Source: Tetrahymena elliotti 4EA (lineage: Eukaryota > Ciliophora > Oligohymenophorea > Hymenostomatida > Tetrahymenidae). From it: a DNA stretch of 64,000 bases. A model generated the notes under the pieces. That model did no database searches. It was not told the origin of the DNA and worked only from the letters and a program-made list of their open reading frames with translations. Shown here one piece after another: positions 26,313 to 38,143 of the stretch. A program made the translations under genes and the position numbers. Every line of letters begins with the position of its first letter. Position 1 is the first letter of the stretch. The DNA lies in the NCBI GenBank assembly GCA_000231825.2, contig JH720307.1:370389-434388 (forward strand), read 5' to 3'.

Positions 26313-27146
26313 TCATTTCTCCTTCTTATCTTCAGTTTGATTGGAAAATAGCTGATTTATAAATCCATTTTTCTTGAAGTAGCTAACTGAAATGATAAAA
26401 GCTAATATTAATGTGGCTACTACACATATGATTAACTATTAAACTATATAACTAGGGACATTATCAAATATAACTTCTTCTATTTCTATTTTATATTTTA
26501 TACGAAAAAATAATACAATTAATTATTATAAAATTATAATCTATACTCAAAATATATTCGAACTGTTAATTTTTAGTCTCTAAGTCTCTAGATCTAGTAT
26601 TTCTATAGCCAACTAAAGTAAATTAATATTCTTAATTTTTTTCATCTATTGATTCGCTACTTATATTCTTTTTAAATAAATATTAAACTTTATTTTTTAA
26701 AAGAATTATTTATGAATTTTACTCTTATATCTCCTTTTTCATCTGTGTAGAAATGTAATCTTTCAGTATCTAATGGTTTGAATTCTTAAGCTACTTTTAT
26801 ATTTGTATCATAACTTTTCCAATAAACCTTCATTTAAAGTCCAATCTTTATTTTTCAAAAAGTGAAATTAATAATTCTAATAACAACTACTTTTATTTCT
26901 ATTGCTTTTAATCTCAAAATAAAGTTTCGTTCTAATATTTACGCTGCCTATGTAAGAAACTTTGATGTTATATTGCTTATTAGGTTGTAAATCGTTTTTA
27001 GCTAACCTAAATGTTTAAAATTCATTAGGAGATTACTTTAATCTATAGTTTTCGTTAATTTTAATCAGCTCTGGTTTTTAAAGAGCCAAAGCTTATTTCT
27101 AAAAAGCTATTGCCAATAAAGCCACTAAAAAAAATATTTTGTTCAT
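26313..27146 (-). CDS. Type I membrane protein with KKxx tail, unknown
   Basis: 206 residues in four exons. The ATG at 27146 starts a signal peptide (MNKIFFLVALLAIAF). A lumenal domain of about 145 residues contains KQYNIKVSYIG and LDTERLHFYTDEKG. A single transmembrane helix follows (LIICVVATLILAFIISVSYF) and then a short basic tail ending KKEK, which fits the KKxx ER-retrieval signal. Introns of 97, 55 and 61 bp were placed by frame; the total coding length is then an exact multiple of three. The beta-rich lumenal domain with NTE/DTE-like wording suggests an ER membrane glycoprotein, but the family is not recognised. The ER location is inferred from the signal peptide, the helix and the tail. 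Confidence 0.72.
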
Positions 27147-27740
27147 TTTGTTTACTTTTTGTTCAAAAAAATAGAAGCTTTGTTAATTGAAATTAAAAAA
27201 TATCCAAAATTTAATTAAAAAGTAAAATATTAATATTCAACACAAATATTATTCAATATCAATTTTGAACAGAAATAAAAGTAATATGTATTTTTGACTT
27301 TTAAAATTCATCATACTATATAATAATATAAAAATCTTATTCAAACATATATCTTATTCAGAAGTTTAACTAAAGATAAAATGTAAAGTAGATATTTAAA
27401 AAAAAAGAAAAGAATATTTTGATATGGAAAAATTGTATCTATTAGATAAATAAAATTCGACACATAAGTTAGTTATTCAATAAAAATATTAAAAATATCT
27501 AAAAAATAATTCTTAGACTTTTTAGAATTCTTCATGTTAATTATCATAAAGTAATTAATAAAAATAAACATAGAGTTATAACATATCCATCAAATAAATC
27601 AATTTTAATTAATAGTAAAAAGTTAGATAGAAATTAAGTAAAAGTAGAAAAAATTATGAACATATTATAAAAGTAGAAATTTTTTGTAACAAATGTTTAC
27701 ATAGTAAAAATATTTTCAGGAGAAAAACTAAATACAGTTT
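27147..27740. other. AT-rich intergenic region
   Basis: About 0.6 kb, A-rich on the plus strand. It is the presumed promoter side of the type I membrane protein and the 3' side of the next minus-strand gene. Nothing else seen. Confidence 0.5.
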
Positions 27741-28346
27741 TCATTTTTTAGATGCAAATGCAGATTAATAATTTGGTTTATTTATAAAATTTTGATTATT
27801 TATATTTGCTTGCTATTTCAGTTTTTATTCATAATTATATCTGTTAATATCTTTATTTGAAATCTCTATTCCTTTTATTGATTTTATTCTATGGTCATCT
27901 GCTATATCCATAGTATCTTTATATTTTTTATATAATTCATCACAAACTTAGCACCCACTATCACACCAAAATTTAGGTAGAGCCTTTTTATTAAAAATAT
28001 GTAAATTCGCTTTAAATAAATAAAAATTTATTTTTACTTTTTTTTCTTCATCCCAAGAGAAAATACAGTATTATTTTGCCCAATAATCTGTATTAGAGTA
28101 ATACCATTCTGCATCAGCTTTTTCATAAATGCCATGCTTAAATCTAAGATGATCCAATATTTCTGTTTATAAAACCTTTTTCATAAATGTCACTGCTTCA
28201 CAAAGAGTAGCTTTATGCTCTTCTAACTTATTTTTTAAACTCTAAAACTCTTTTTCTTCTTCTGATAACTTAAGCTGAGGATTAGTACTTTTCAATACAG
28301 CATTAAGCCTTTACCTAATCTATTGTGGATCATATCCCTAATTCAT
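27741..28346 (-). CDS. Small soluble protein with Cys pair, unknown
   Basis: 201 residues in one exon, ATG at 28346 and TGA at 27741-27743. It starts with a short polar segment, then a helical, charged region (residues about 30-65, ending near VTFMKKV). The central segment is aromatic-rich (EWYYSNTDYWAKQYCIFSW). A motif CDSGCQVCDELYKKY near residue 140 carries three cysteines and could bind metal, but the spacing matches no zinc motif I can name. The tail is Gln/Asn-rich. No signal peptide or membrane segment. Composition is clearly coding and the frame is intact. Confidence 0.65.
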
Positions 28347-29249
28347 TTCGCCTATTTTAAGCTTTTTAAAATTAGAATTTTGAAAATTGAATTTATTTTT
28401 TAAAATCTATCAGAGATGGTTTATTTTTGAGTATAAAATTCTTTATTTAATTTTAGTGATTTAAAATTTAAGTAAATTTTAAATTTATTAGAAAATAATT
28501 TGAAAGAAATTAGATGTTTAACTTCTATTTTTAAAATATATTATATCATTTTAAAAGTTTTCATTGGAAATACCTTTAAACAAAAAATTCATGTGAAGTT
28601 TATAAATCATGTATATAATTAGAATTTTTTTAATTCTACAGGAGAATCTACTTTTCTCCACATTACGTCTAATATGACGTACCAAACGCTTAATTGCAGT
28701 ACATAAATTACAACTTAAAACAATAAATCAATTTTCATTGCTTAACAAACTAAAGCATCTTAGATTTATAGAATTGTTATAAAAACTAAACAAAAAACTT
28801 AAATTAAATAGAATAATTTAAAAATAAAATTTAAAATTGACCAATTCAGTCTATTTTATTTATCTAAATTAATTTTATTTTCTATATTAGGACTTTAAAA
28901 TAATTTAAATTAATCTAAATCTACCAATATCAAATCAATTAATTCAAATAGGCATAGTAGTGTATTATTAAATCAGAAAAAATTGATAGATTTTCTTAAT
29001 TTTTTTTGATTTCTACCAATTTGATGAGATTATTAATTATCAATAAAAAGAGAAAACAAAAAGATCTATTTCAATAGAGATTTTAATTAAGGAATTTTCA
29101 AGTATTAGCTTGTTTGCTTAATAAACTCTCTTAAAATTTGCGAACAAACTAAATATAAAAAGTCTTAAACAAGCTCACCATTCATATTATTAAGACCTAA
29201 AATACTTACAGCAGACCTACTCAAATCCTATTTATAAATATTTATTTAA
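28347..29249. other. Divergent promoter region with inverted repeats
   Basis: 0.9 kb between the divergent genes at 28346 (minus) and 29250 (plus). It is AT-rich apart from a short, less AT-rich island at about 28635-28695 that holds two adjacent inverted repeats. No coding frame. Confidence 0.5.
28641..28681. promoter_or_regulatory. Two adjacent inverted repeats (possible regulatory site)
   Basis: GGAGAA at 28641-28646 pairs with TTCTCC at 28654-28659. TACGTC at 28664-28669 pairs with GACGTA at 28676-28681. Both pairs have perfect 6-bp arms and small loops. The second includes TGACGT, the core of CRE/ATF-type bZIP sites. It lies between divergent promoters. A regulatory role is inference. 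Confidence 0.35.
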
Positions 29250-29924
29250 ATGAACCGTTCAACTACCAGTGTTGGCTCAGTAAAAGTACCTTTGGAATTA
29301 GAGCCTTTGGCCCTCATTAGAACAATAATGGGCTTAAGAAATGGTATTTATTATGGCTGCCGTGTAAGATTCATGCATTCAATAGTAATGTCTCTCCTTT
29401 TTAGATCAGGATCTGTCTATGATAAAATAATGAATGTTGTCTAGCCAACTTATGAGCATGGTAAAAATCTTGGTATGTATGTTTTCCTCTACAAAGCTAT
29501 TGTTAACTTCCTTGAGTACATAAGAAAAGGGAAGAAGGATAAAGTCCATTCTTTATTTGCTGGAGCCATAATTGGAAGATATGTTTTTGGAGAAAAAACA
29601 CCTGTTAACCATCAAATAGTCTTGTATCTGCTCTCAAGAAATATAACAGGTGGAGCTACAAACCTTTAAGCGAGAGGAATATTCCCAAAAATGAAGTTCT
29701 TCCCTATATTAGCTGCTATCTGTTGGGGATTAGTCATGTACATTTACGAAGTAGATAAGCTTTCATTACAAAAATCATTAAGTGACTCTATGGATTTTCT
29801 TTACAAAGAATCTGATTTAAATCTTAAGCATTGGACTGAGTTAGTACCTTTCAAAATCCCTTCATAAATATTAGAAAACCTAAATAACATATTTAATACT
29901 CCTCTACCAAACCTTAGTAATTGA
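29250..29924 (+). CDS. PXMP4: PXMP4-like peroxisomal membrane protein (PMP24)
   Basis: 224 residues in one exon. It aligns throughout with peroxisomal membrane protein 4, a Tim17/Tim22-superfamily four-helix protein: GLRNGIYYGCRVRFMHSIVM (family FRNGAVYGAKIRAPHALVM), LLFRSGSVYDKI, the central VFLYK, GRYVFGEKTPVNHQIVLYLL (family GENNNINSQINMYLLSR) and ILAAICWGLVMYIYE near the end. Its length equals the family's usual length (about 212). Two in-frame TAG/TAA codons (29442-29444, 29667-29669) split it under the standard code. The first falls exactly on a Gln conserved in animal PXMP4, which is direct evidence of the reassigned code. Known members sit in the peroxisomal membrane; their transport function is not settled. 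A compact ATG-to-TGA gene without introns. Confidence 0.94.
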
Positions 29925-31019
29925 TAGTGTATTCTTAGAAAAATCACATATATTTTAAATATAAATAAACCTTAAGCAAATAAATAGCTCATTTTTAATT
30001 GTAATTATTCAATATTTCTTATAATATTATAAATTTTCAACTTAACATATTCTTAAACAAATTAAACCAAAACCAAGAAGCAAAATAAATAAATATATTT
30101 TCAAATACAAATTGTAAATAATTAATTTATTTTTTTCAGCAAACTTTTTCATATTTTTGCTAAAAAAATTATTTTAATGAAGTTATTAATTTACTCAAAA
30201 ATCGTCATAAATAAGTGTAGATAAAAATAAAGTTAAATACTTTAATCGAATTATTAGTTTTTAATAGAAGAAATACCTAAAGCGATATAAAAGAGTAAAA
30301 AGAACTTTAGCTTTTAATTTAACCTTTAAAAAAAATAATTATACCTCCTTTCTTTTTTTGACAATTATTGATAAAATTTAAAAAGGTTTTTATTATTTTC
30401 AAAAAATTGAAATGAAATTATTCAATCATTCTTTCCAATTTTATCTAAGTTAACTCTAAATTATAAAATATTTAATATGTTAGATCAACTAAAAAATTTA
30501 GTGATATTGAGCTGTAAATTATTAAAACGTGTTGAGTATCCTAAAAATTAGGATTTTTCTGTATCAATGTAATCTTTTTACTTTTTGGGTTTTAATCTAT
30601 TTTCATATTTTAGAAAGCTCGTTAAAGGATTTTGGATGAGAAAATGATTCATTTTTTTTATTATGATAAAATTTTAGTTTTAAAACAGAATATGATTATC
30701 ATTTCTACAGTGCTTGAAAAACAATTTTTTACGCAACTTTTGTTCTCAGATTACTAAACATTTGTACAATAAAATTTATTTGAGTTAGATAGACATAGTC
30801 TTTATTTTTTATGATTAAAAATTTTGAAGGTAAGCTAGATTGAACATTTTTTTATTAAATTCAAAATAAAATTTACAAATGAAAACTTGAATTTTGATAA
30901 ATAAAACATGAAGAAATAAAAATTGATTGATTGGTTATTAAATTAGAAATTTGAGATATCTTTTCGTTTGATAAAAATGTAAGAATGAATAATTTGTCAA
31001 GTTCAACTAAAGTATTTAT
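29925..31019. other. AT-rich intergenic region between convergent genes
   Basis: 1.1 kb between the PXMP4 stop and the stop of the ART-like gene. A/T-rich with long T runs; no frame of coding quality on either strand. Confidence 0.5.
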
Positions 31020-33869
31020 TCAATTACTATTATTTGGCACAGCTTACTTGGCTTCCTTTAAAAGAATTCTGTAAGGTCTAATATTTTAATTATCTTCTAC
31101 TGTATAATATCTTGGTTCTTTTACAGGACTTTTTACACAATTTGGATTAACTCTGCATTAGAATATAATGTAATACTATTTACCTTCATATGCTGAGGAA
31201 ATACCAGCAAAGTGTTCAGCAATAGACATATCGTCAGTCAAATATACATTTGCGTTTGGACCTTTTTTAATAGTAGTATTTGTTATTCTACATTATCCTC
31301 CTCCATGCAAATTACGATGACCAGGAGCTAAATTTTCTTTCATAATACCTGATATAGCTTTTTCATTAGTACCATGAAATAAAACTATCCAAGTCTTTTC
31401 ATCAGCTTTTGAAGAAATCCAAGATTTATCATCCCCATATATATTTATATTTAAGGCATATCCTTTGTAGCCAGCAGGGAAATGATAAACATGGTCAACT
31501 GGGTTAATTTTGTCAAAGAATTTAAGTTAGCCTCTTATATCATATTTTCCTTTTTAGCTTTCAGGCCATTCCTAATTGAATTAAGAGTCAAACATACTTA
31601 CAGAGAGCTTTGCAAATTCCAAAAGATTTTTTTCACTGACTGATAAGCCTAAATCTGAAAAAGTCATCTTTTTTTTTATTTCCTGAGATGAAAATTGGTG
31701 GGATTTGACTTAAAAATCAATTTGAAGAAGTTTATCAAAGTCAATGTTGATGAACTATATATCTTATTATGGGTCTTAGGAGTTAACTTTTAGCCCTATA
31801 TCTTATTTTAGTTTTTTAAGGAATTCATTAATATTCTACTTTGATTTCGATTGCATCAAGTTTTAGTACAATGCAGATTAATTGTCAATTTTAATAGAAA
31901 AGTATTAAGCCTAATTGTGTAAACCAACCTAGAGGTAAGATTATTAAATCTTATAATTTTAATCTTGCTCTAAACTTTGAATAGATTGATCAGTGATATA
32001 GGTATTAATACCATCTTATTTAAACATATTTTGTAAGACCAATAGACATGTTAAAGAGCCGCTTTTGCTTGAACTATCATTATCTGTAGAGACATTACTT
32101 GATTATATTTTTTACACACCTTAAAGATATTATTAGACAATTTGATCGTTCTTTGTTTAAAAGTCCTTCTTTTATTAATCATTTGGCTGATTCTATTATA
32201 CCACCTAAAGCGCTTTAGCAAATTAAACTAAATTATCTTAAACAGTTGTTGAAGGATTGATCTACTGAAGGATGTCTTTTACCTTTTTGTCTGTGTCATT
32301 TGCTTAGATTTAAGGACCAGTTATTTCTTTAACTATTTTTTGTACATTTTAAAATTCACTTTCTGTAAATTTTTTCTTTTCATTTTCTAAACTCTTTTGC
32401 AATTCTTAATTGAGCTTCTTATATTTTTCTAATTCTTCACCCTATTACTTTTGTAATTAGAGCAAACTTTATTAACTATTTTCAAAAAGTTATTTGTATT
32501 TTGTCAGCTCACTTTTTTCAGAGTTTAATTAATTAATATAACTATCTTGCTTTTCTTTTTATTATTCTAATTAAGTAATTTATTCCTTCAATTTATCTTC
32601 TGTTTATTCGATTCTCTCCTATTAATTCTAAATTATTTCTTCCTTTTTTTTTAATTCTAGTTTTTTTTTCTTAATTAAATCCTCTTTTTCTTAAATTTGT
32701 TTCATTTAATTCTTGATGATTTCTCCTTTTAACTAATTATCATCTTGTAGATTTTTATTAGTCTACTTTTCCTCTTCATACATTTCTTAGTATTAATTTA
32801 AACCACTTACTTCTGAATAGAGATCTTCTATTTTCTTTTCACTATCATCCAGCTATTGTGCTAAATCCCTATTAGTTTTTTATAAATTTTGAAATTATTG
32901 CTTTACAACAGAGCTTGACTAATTTTATATTATGTGAATGTACTCTTATTCACTTTACTGTGCTCTCTCAAGGCATTCTATTGATTTTCTTAGGAAAGTT
33001 ACAATACTTATCTCCTTCACAGATTGAGCTAACCTTTAATATCTTTCAAGTTCTACTCTCAATTTTTTTACTTCTTTTGGTTGTATCTTTTTTGGAAGCT
33101 AATCAATATCTCTTTCTAAGGTTTATTCTTCATAAAGTTCTTATTTATTTATTGTTTAATAGTTTTCTTCTCTTGATAAACATTCATTTTAGTTATCTTA
33201 ACTTTCTTTCTGTTCTTCTGAGAAATATTTTTAAGTGATACTTTTCTTTCTAAAATTGTTTTATTGAAAAAATTTGTTTTAGTAGTGTGTCGCTTATTAA
33301 ATCTTCACTTAATTTTATTATTTCTACTCTCTGTTTTGTAGAAACTCTATTCTCATTTTTTTTAGACTTTCATCCTACCTATCCTAAAATATGTTACGAT
33401 TTGATATTTCTTCCTTAGTTTATTCTAATAATTCTTTATTATGATTTTATTCTTTGTTTCTAAAAATTTATTTTCTGCTGAAGACTTTTTAAGTTTTTGC
33501 AGATGGAGTTTAAGAAATCACTATCTTATCTTAGGCATTTTTTTGCTCGTAATCGTTAAAAATTTAAAAATTTTTATTCAATTTTATTTGAAACTTATTA
33601 GGGATTTAAGCTCTAGCTATTGTGGCTACATTATTTTATTTTGTGTTGTTATAATCTGTTGTTTGTAGAATACCACTATTATTTTAAATGATATTTTTTG
33701 GAAATCCTTCTTATGATGAATATGTGCTATTTTTTGCTGTTTATGGTCTTCTCTTTATATTATTTTGTAATACCTTATTTTAGTGATTTAATTATTATTC
33801 ATTTTATTCTCGAGTTTTTGTATGCGTAAATGAAGTTTCTAAGCTTTGAATTTCAAAACTGTCACCCAT
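31020..33869 (-). CDS. Coiled-coil protein with C-terminal ADP-ribosyltransferase-like domain
   Basis: 949 residues in a single exon with no TGA for 2.85 kb; ATG at 33869. Residues about 1-230 are disordered and Q/N/K-rich. Residues about 230-520 form a long coiled coil. Residues about 530-740 are mixed, with helical regulatory-looking segments. The C-terminal ~200 residues have PARP/ART-like features: HFPAGYKGYALNINIYGDD, the nucleotide-binding HGTNEKAISGIMKENLAPG, GGGQCR, ANVYLTDDMSIAEHFAG and the strand YYIIFQCRVNPN. The HGT and the Tyr of VYLT occupy the places of the first two residues of the H-Y-E type triad; the third is not certain. The wording resembles ART-like domains found in proteins of fungi and protists (xHGTxx...G.GIYxTP...A..YA...V.QxRV.P). 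Catalytic activity is plausible but unproven, and a protein scaffold role is possible. Confidence 0.72.
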
Positions 33870-34795
33870 CTTTTTTAAAGAATTCTCTTTTTTTGTATTT
33901 TTTAATTTATTTAATTATATTTTAATTGTTCTGATTTCCAACCACCTAATAATAAAATAAGATACCTATCAAAAATATGCATACCAAATACAAAAGGAAA
34001 ATTTTTAATTTTACATTATCCCCCATAAAAGCTTTTACTTCATATTACAATTTGAATACCAAAAATTTCATTTGTTTGATTGGTTCTAATTTAACTTCAT
34101 TCATAATTATATATCAATTAGTAAATTTGTGTCATGCAGTTTTCATTTAGTTTACTGTAAGAATTATTTAAATAGTATTTTATTTTTCTCAAAATCTTTA
34201 ACTTCAAAATTTAATTTAAAAAAGTTTATTTATTTTAGTTTTCTCAGAGCAAAATAATAAAGATAATTTTTATTGTTAATAGACATATTCTGGTTCTTCT
34301 TTAAAAAAAATCAATAAATAAATTTTTGGATAAATGTCATTTTCTTTCTAAAATCATTTTTCAAGAGTAAATTATAAGATGATTTAAATTTTAAGAAATT
34401 TGATGAAATCAAAAATAATAATTTTAATATTAAACTTTGAGAAAAATAAGTTTAAAATTTTTATAGGTTACATAAAATAAAGTTAAAATTATAATTTTTG
34501 CATGAAATGATTTGATTAAATATTAATAATCAAATATGTAACAAAAAATATTTTTTATCAACAAAATAAATAGTATTAATATATGAATTGTGAGTAAGTT
34601 ATTTTATTATTATTTTTCAATAGTTATCTTTTCAAAGATTTTTTTATTTGATTCTTAAATAATTATTGAGAGATGTTTATTTAATTCTAATTTCATTTCA
34701 ATTATTATTGATTGTATTGATGGAGTTGTATTTTAATAATACATCATCAAATTGTAGCAAGGTATTTTTGAATTATTAGTTTTGATTGTCCATCC
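33870..34795. other. AT-rich intergenic region
   Basis: 0.9 kb between minus-strand genes, including the presumed promoter of the ART-like gene. Long A and T runs and no coding frame. A weak frame around 34620-34790 lacks coding composition. Confidence 0.5.
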
Positions 34796-35712
34796 TCATT
34801 AATTATAAAATCTTTTATTGATATCTTGAAATTGCTGATTTTAATTATTCTATAACTCTTTAATTATTTCTTCTGACATAAATATTATTTGATCTTCAGT
34901 TCTATCATCTTCTGATGAACAATCGTAATCAACCTCCTTTTATTTTGCAAAATAAATATATTTAAATAAATAATATCTTAATTAGATCCAAAACAATACT
35001 TATTTTTTAAAATTCTGTGGAAATCTGCTAATATTAGAGTGTATTTCTTTATCTCTAAATAGGTTAAAAGCTGAAAACTAGTTACTTTTTTTACAAGGGA
35101 ACTTAATTGATGATTTAAAAGGTAGGAGTGGTTTTAGCTTTTTTTTTGAATCTTAGCATTCATATTCTTCTTTATATATAGAAGTGACCAGCTTTTTTTC
35201 TGTATTTGATATATTTTCATTAGTCATTTGCTGCTAATTTGAAAGATCTTCATGATAGTCTATTTTAAAGATTGAATTTAATAAAGGTAATTTAGATTGA
35301 TAAAGACTCACCCCTTTCTATAAATTTTCTCTTTGTACTTTAAACAACTGTGGATTCTTTCTCTTCAAATAGATTATTATCTTAAAAAAACAAGTTAAAT
35401 AAAAGAAATAGACAAATTTATTGATAAATTACCATAGAATGTGTCTCTATAGCTTTTTATTGGAGTTTAGGGAGTGTTTTTTTCTTAAAATACTCTAGCA
35501 TGCATCAAAATATATTAATTCATCATAGGAGAGTCATTAAAGTTAATTTTTCTCAGTTCATTAGCTACTTCAGATGTTAAGATTATGTTTTTTTTGATTT
35601 ATAGAGTTTTTTTAGTTTGGTTTTTTTTTGGAGCTCTTAGAATTTCCTAGTTAAAACTAGATTAGGAGTTCTATTCATGTCTGTCTTTTGCTGAAAATTG
35701 AGGAGTTTCCAT
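34796..35712 (-). CDS. Small basic/polar protein, unknown function
   Basis: 249 residues in four exons, ATG at 35712 and TGA at 34796-34798. Introns of 52, 52 and 63 bp near 35395-35446, 35260-35311 and 34942-35005 leave an exact multiple of three. The N-terminal half is basic (APKKNQTKKTLQIKKNI) with a hydrophobic helix-like patch; the middle has LPFKSSIKFPCKKSNQFSAFN; the C-terminus is acidic (DCSSEDDRTEDQ) then Gln/Asn-rich. No membrane segment or domain is recognised. The SSEDD and TPIKSYRD stretches would suit CK2 or CDK phosphorylation, but that is only a remark on composition. Confidence 0.6.
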
Positions 35713-36718
35713 GCTGATTAATTTCTAGTGTATATTAGCTAACAAAGTAGAGGTTTCTAATATTTAGAAAACAATAATTTAATTAATCAGAATGTTTGCA
35801 AGATTAATTATTACTTAATAGAATTTAAAAATTTTAAACAACTACTTTTTTGTTTACTTCAATCTTGTTAAACAAAAATTATTAGCTTAAAATTCAATGA
35901 CTGAAAATCAATCAAATTTTGATATTTCAACATTTTTAAATAAAATTCTTAAACACTGAAGATTCATCTCAACCATAAAATCATTCTTTGATATTTCACA
36001 ATAAACCTTTCTTTTAATTTTTTTAAATTATTTTTTTATTACTTATTTTAAATAAAATAAAGATTTAAAATATTTTTATTTTTTTGAGCAAGATAGAGAA
36101 TCGAATCTTCTTTTATTTTCAATAATTTCTTTAAAAATAAATATAAATTGTAAAACTAAAAAAAAAAATCTACTTTATTTTTAAACTAAATTTATTGTGA
36201 AAAGTGTGAAAACAGCTTTTTTAAATTAAAAACCTTTTAATAAAAATTTTTAATATATTCTCAAAAAAAATAAAACAATAACTTGACAGTTTATCTTAAT
36301 TAAATATTACTGAGTTTTTTAAGATTATTTTAAAATAATTTTTTTCAAGAAGTATTTTAAATTAAAATTTTATCATACAAATTATAAATTAGAGAATTTA
36401 AAAAAATTAATTTTATTTGTCAATAAAAATAAGAATTAAATTAATTTTAACATATAAAATAAATTTTTTACAAAATGAATAAATTGCCAATTAAAATTCA
36501 AAAAAGTTATTTTTAACTTATTTCCCTCTAAATTAAGTAAAAATCAAATTACTTAAAATAGATAAACATCTCGAAATTTTATTTGTTTCTATATTAATTA
36601 TGTAGAATTTAAAGCAATCTCAAAATAACCAAACATTTTGTTTAAAAATTTGAATTAAAGTAATCAAACAATAAATAATTTTTAAATAAAAATTTGATTA
36701 AAAAAAAAATAGTTTTGA
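35713..36718. other. Divergent promoter region, AT-rich
   Basis: 1 kb between divergent genes at 35712 and 36719. Very long A and T runs, and a segment around 36290-36480 that is almost pure A/T. Nothing coding. Confidence 0.5.
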
Positions 36719-37234
36719 ATGAGTAAATCTAAAACAAAAGTTGATCCACTTCATATTATTATTGAAGAAGATAAAAACATTAAATTTTATGGAGCAAAAA
36801 GTAAAAATGGATTGTTCAGTAACTTTTATTAATCCCCTATAAAGCTTAAAGGAAAAATATGGTAAACTACAGAGCATTACTTTTAAGCATAAAAATTTGC
36901 TGGGACAGATAAGGAAGAAGAGGTAAGAAATGCTTCTGGCCCTGGAATAGCCTTTAGGCTAGGAAGGAAAAAAAGTGAAAAGGATCCTATTAGAGCTGAT
37001 TGGTAGTAAGTAAAAGATGATATTATGTATGAAGCTATTAAAGCTAAGTTTACTCAGCATAGCCATCTTAAATAAATTTTACTCTCAACAAATAATAATA
37101 AAATTATTGAACACACAAAGAGAGACAGCTATTGGGGTGACGGTGGTGATGGAAAAGGTAAGAATATGTTAGGAAAGTTATTGATGAAATTAAGAAAATG
37201 GCTCTCAGAAGAAAAAAAACAAGAATAGAAATGA
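36719..37234 (+). CDS. NADAR-domain protein (YbiA/DUF1768 family)
   Basis: 171 residues, one exon, close to the usual NADAR length. All family landmarks appear in order: IKFYGAKSKNGLFSNFYQSP (NADAR N-terminus), WQTTEHYFQAQKFAG (active-site EHYFQAQK motif), GRKKS..DPIRADWQQVKDDIMY, KAKFTQHSHLKQILLST and the C-terminal SYWGDGGDGKGKNMLGKLLM signature. NADAR enzymes are glycosidases that act on riboflavin intermediates in bacteria and plants, and some remove ADP-ribose from guanosine. No signal peptide or transit peptide is evident. It sits 3 kb from an ADP-ribosyltransferase-like gene, transcribed the other way. Which substrate this protein uses cannot be told from sequence. Confidence 0.93.
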
Positions 37235-38143
37235 AATATTTTAATGAAATTTAGAAAAATTTTTTTGTTAAATATTTTAATGTAATTTATGATTCATGAA
37301 TTTTTATTTGTTTAGATTAAATTATGTTAAAATTTTTAAATAATCAGAATCAGTTATTTTCAGGTTTTAAAAATATCATAAATAAATAATCTTATAAATT
37401 TTAATTAATTTCTTAAAGTAATTAATTATGTTTAAAATATGGATTTACTATTAAAATTAGGCATGAATTATTCTTATTTTTTCTCAAAAAACCCATTAAA
37501 ATTTTAAATAAATTCAATAGTTACTTTACTAAACAAGAAGTGTTTTATTTAAAAGATGCCTTTAAATTTTTTTGTTCATGTAGCAACCAATACCTTTTAT
37601 TTTAGCCTATTTTTTTTAAAAAATTGAAACTCAAAATCAAAAGTTTAATGATTTTGTTTTCTTTAAACTAAATTTATTCTTTTTTATTTCTTTCATCTAA
37701 AAAACATCAAATTTGTTTTAAAAAACAACAGTCTTATAATTATAAATAAATAATTTATTTGATGAAGTTTTAACCATTTTATATTTCATTTTAGAAATAA
37801 TTAAAGATATTATTTTACAGAGTATTATTTTAATATAACTTTAAGAAAAGAAATTTTTATTTTAGAAGATATTTATTACAAAAGATATAAATTTTAATAA
37901 TTTTTTCTAATTAATCAATAAACTTATGTTTTTAATTTAGCAATTTTAGATTGTTTTTTAGTTCAAAGAAGAGGTTCAGAAGTAAATAAGTAATCTTATG
38001 CTTTATTTGTTAATTATATAATTTTAATTAATTTTTTTTTTGTCAGGCTAATCTAATTATTTCGAAATATTACCAGTTAATAGTTGCAATTGCATTTTGT
38101 TATATAAAAAGTATATTTGAATTTATTATTATTTAAAAACCTC
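37235..38143. other. AT-rich intergenic region between convergent genes
   Basis: 0.9 kb after the NADAR gene. Mostly A/T with short coding-like patches (for example around 37950-38000) too short to support. No repeat seen. Confidence 0.5.

Noticed and set aside
32915..33668. Two long hydrophobic plus-strand frames
   Set aside because: They are antisense to the coiled-coil region of the ART-like gene; Phe/Leu/Ile content arises from Glu/Lys/Asn codons read backwards.
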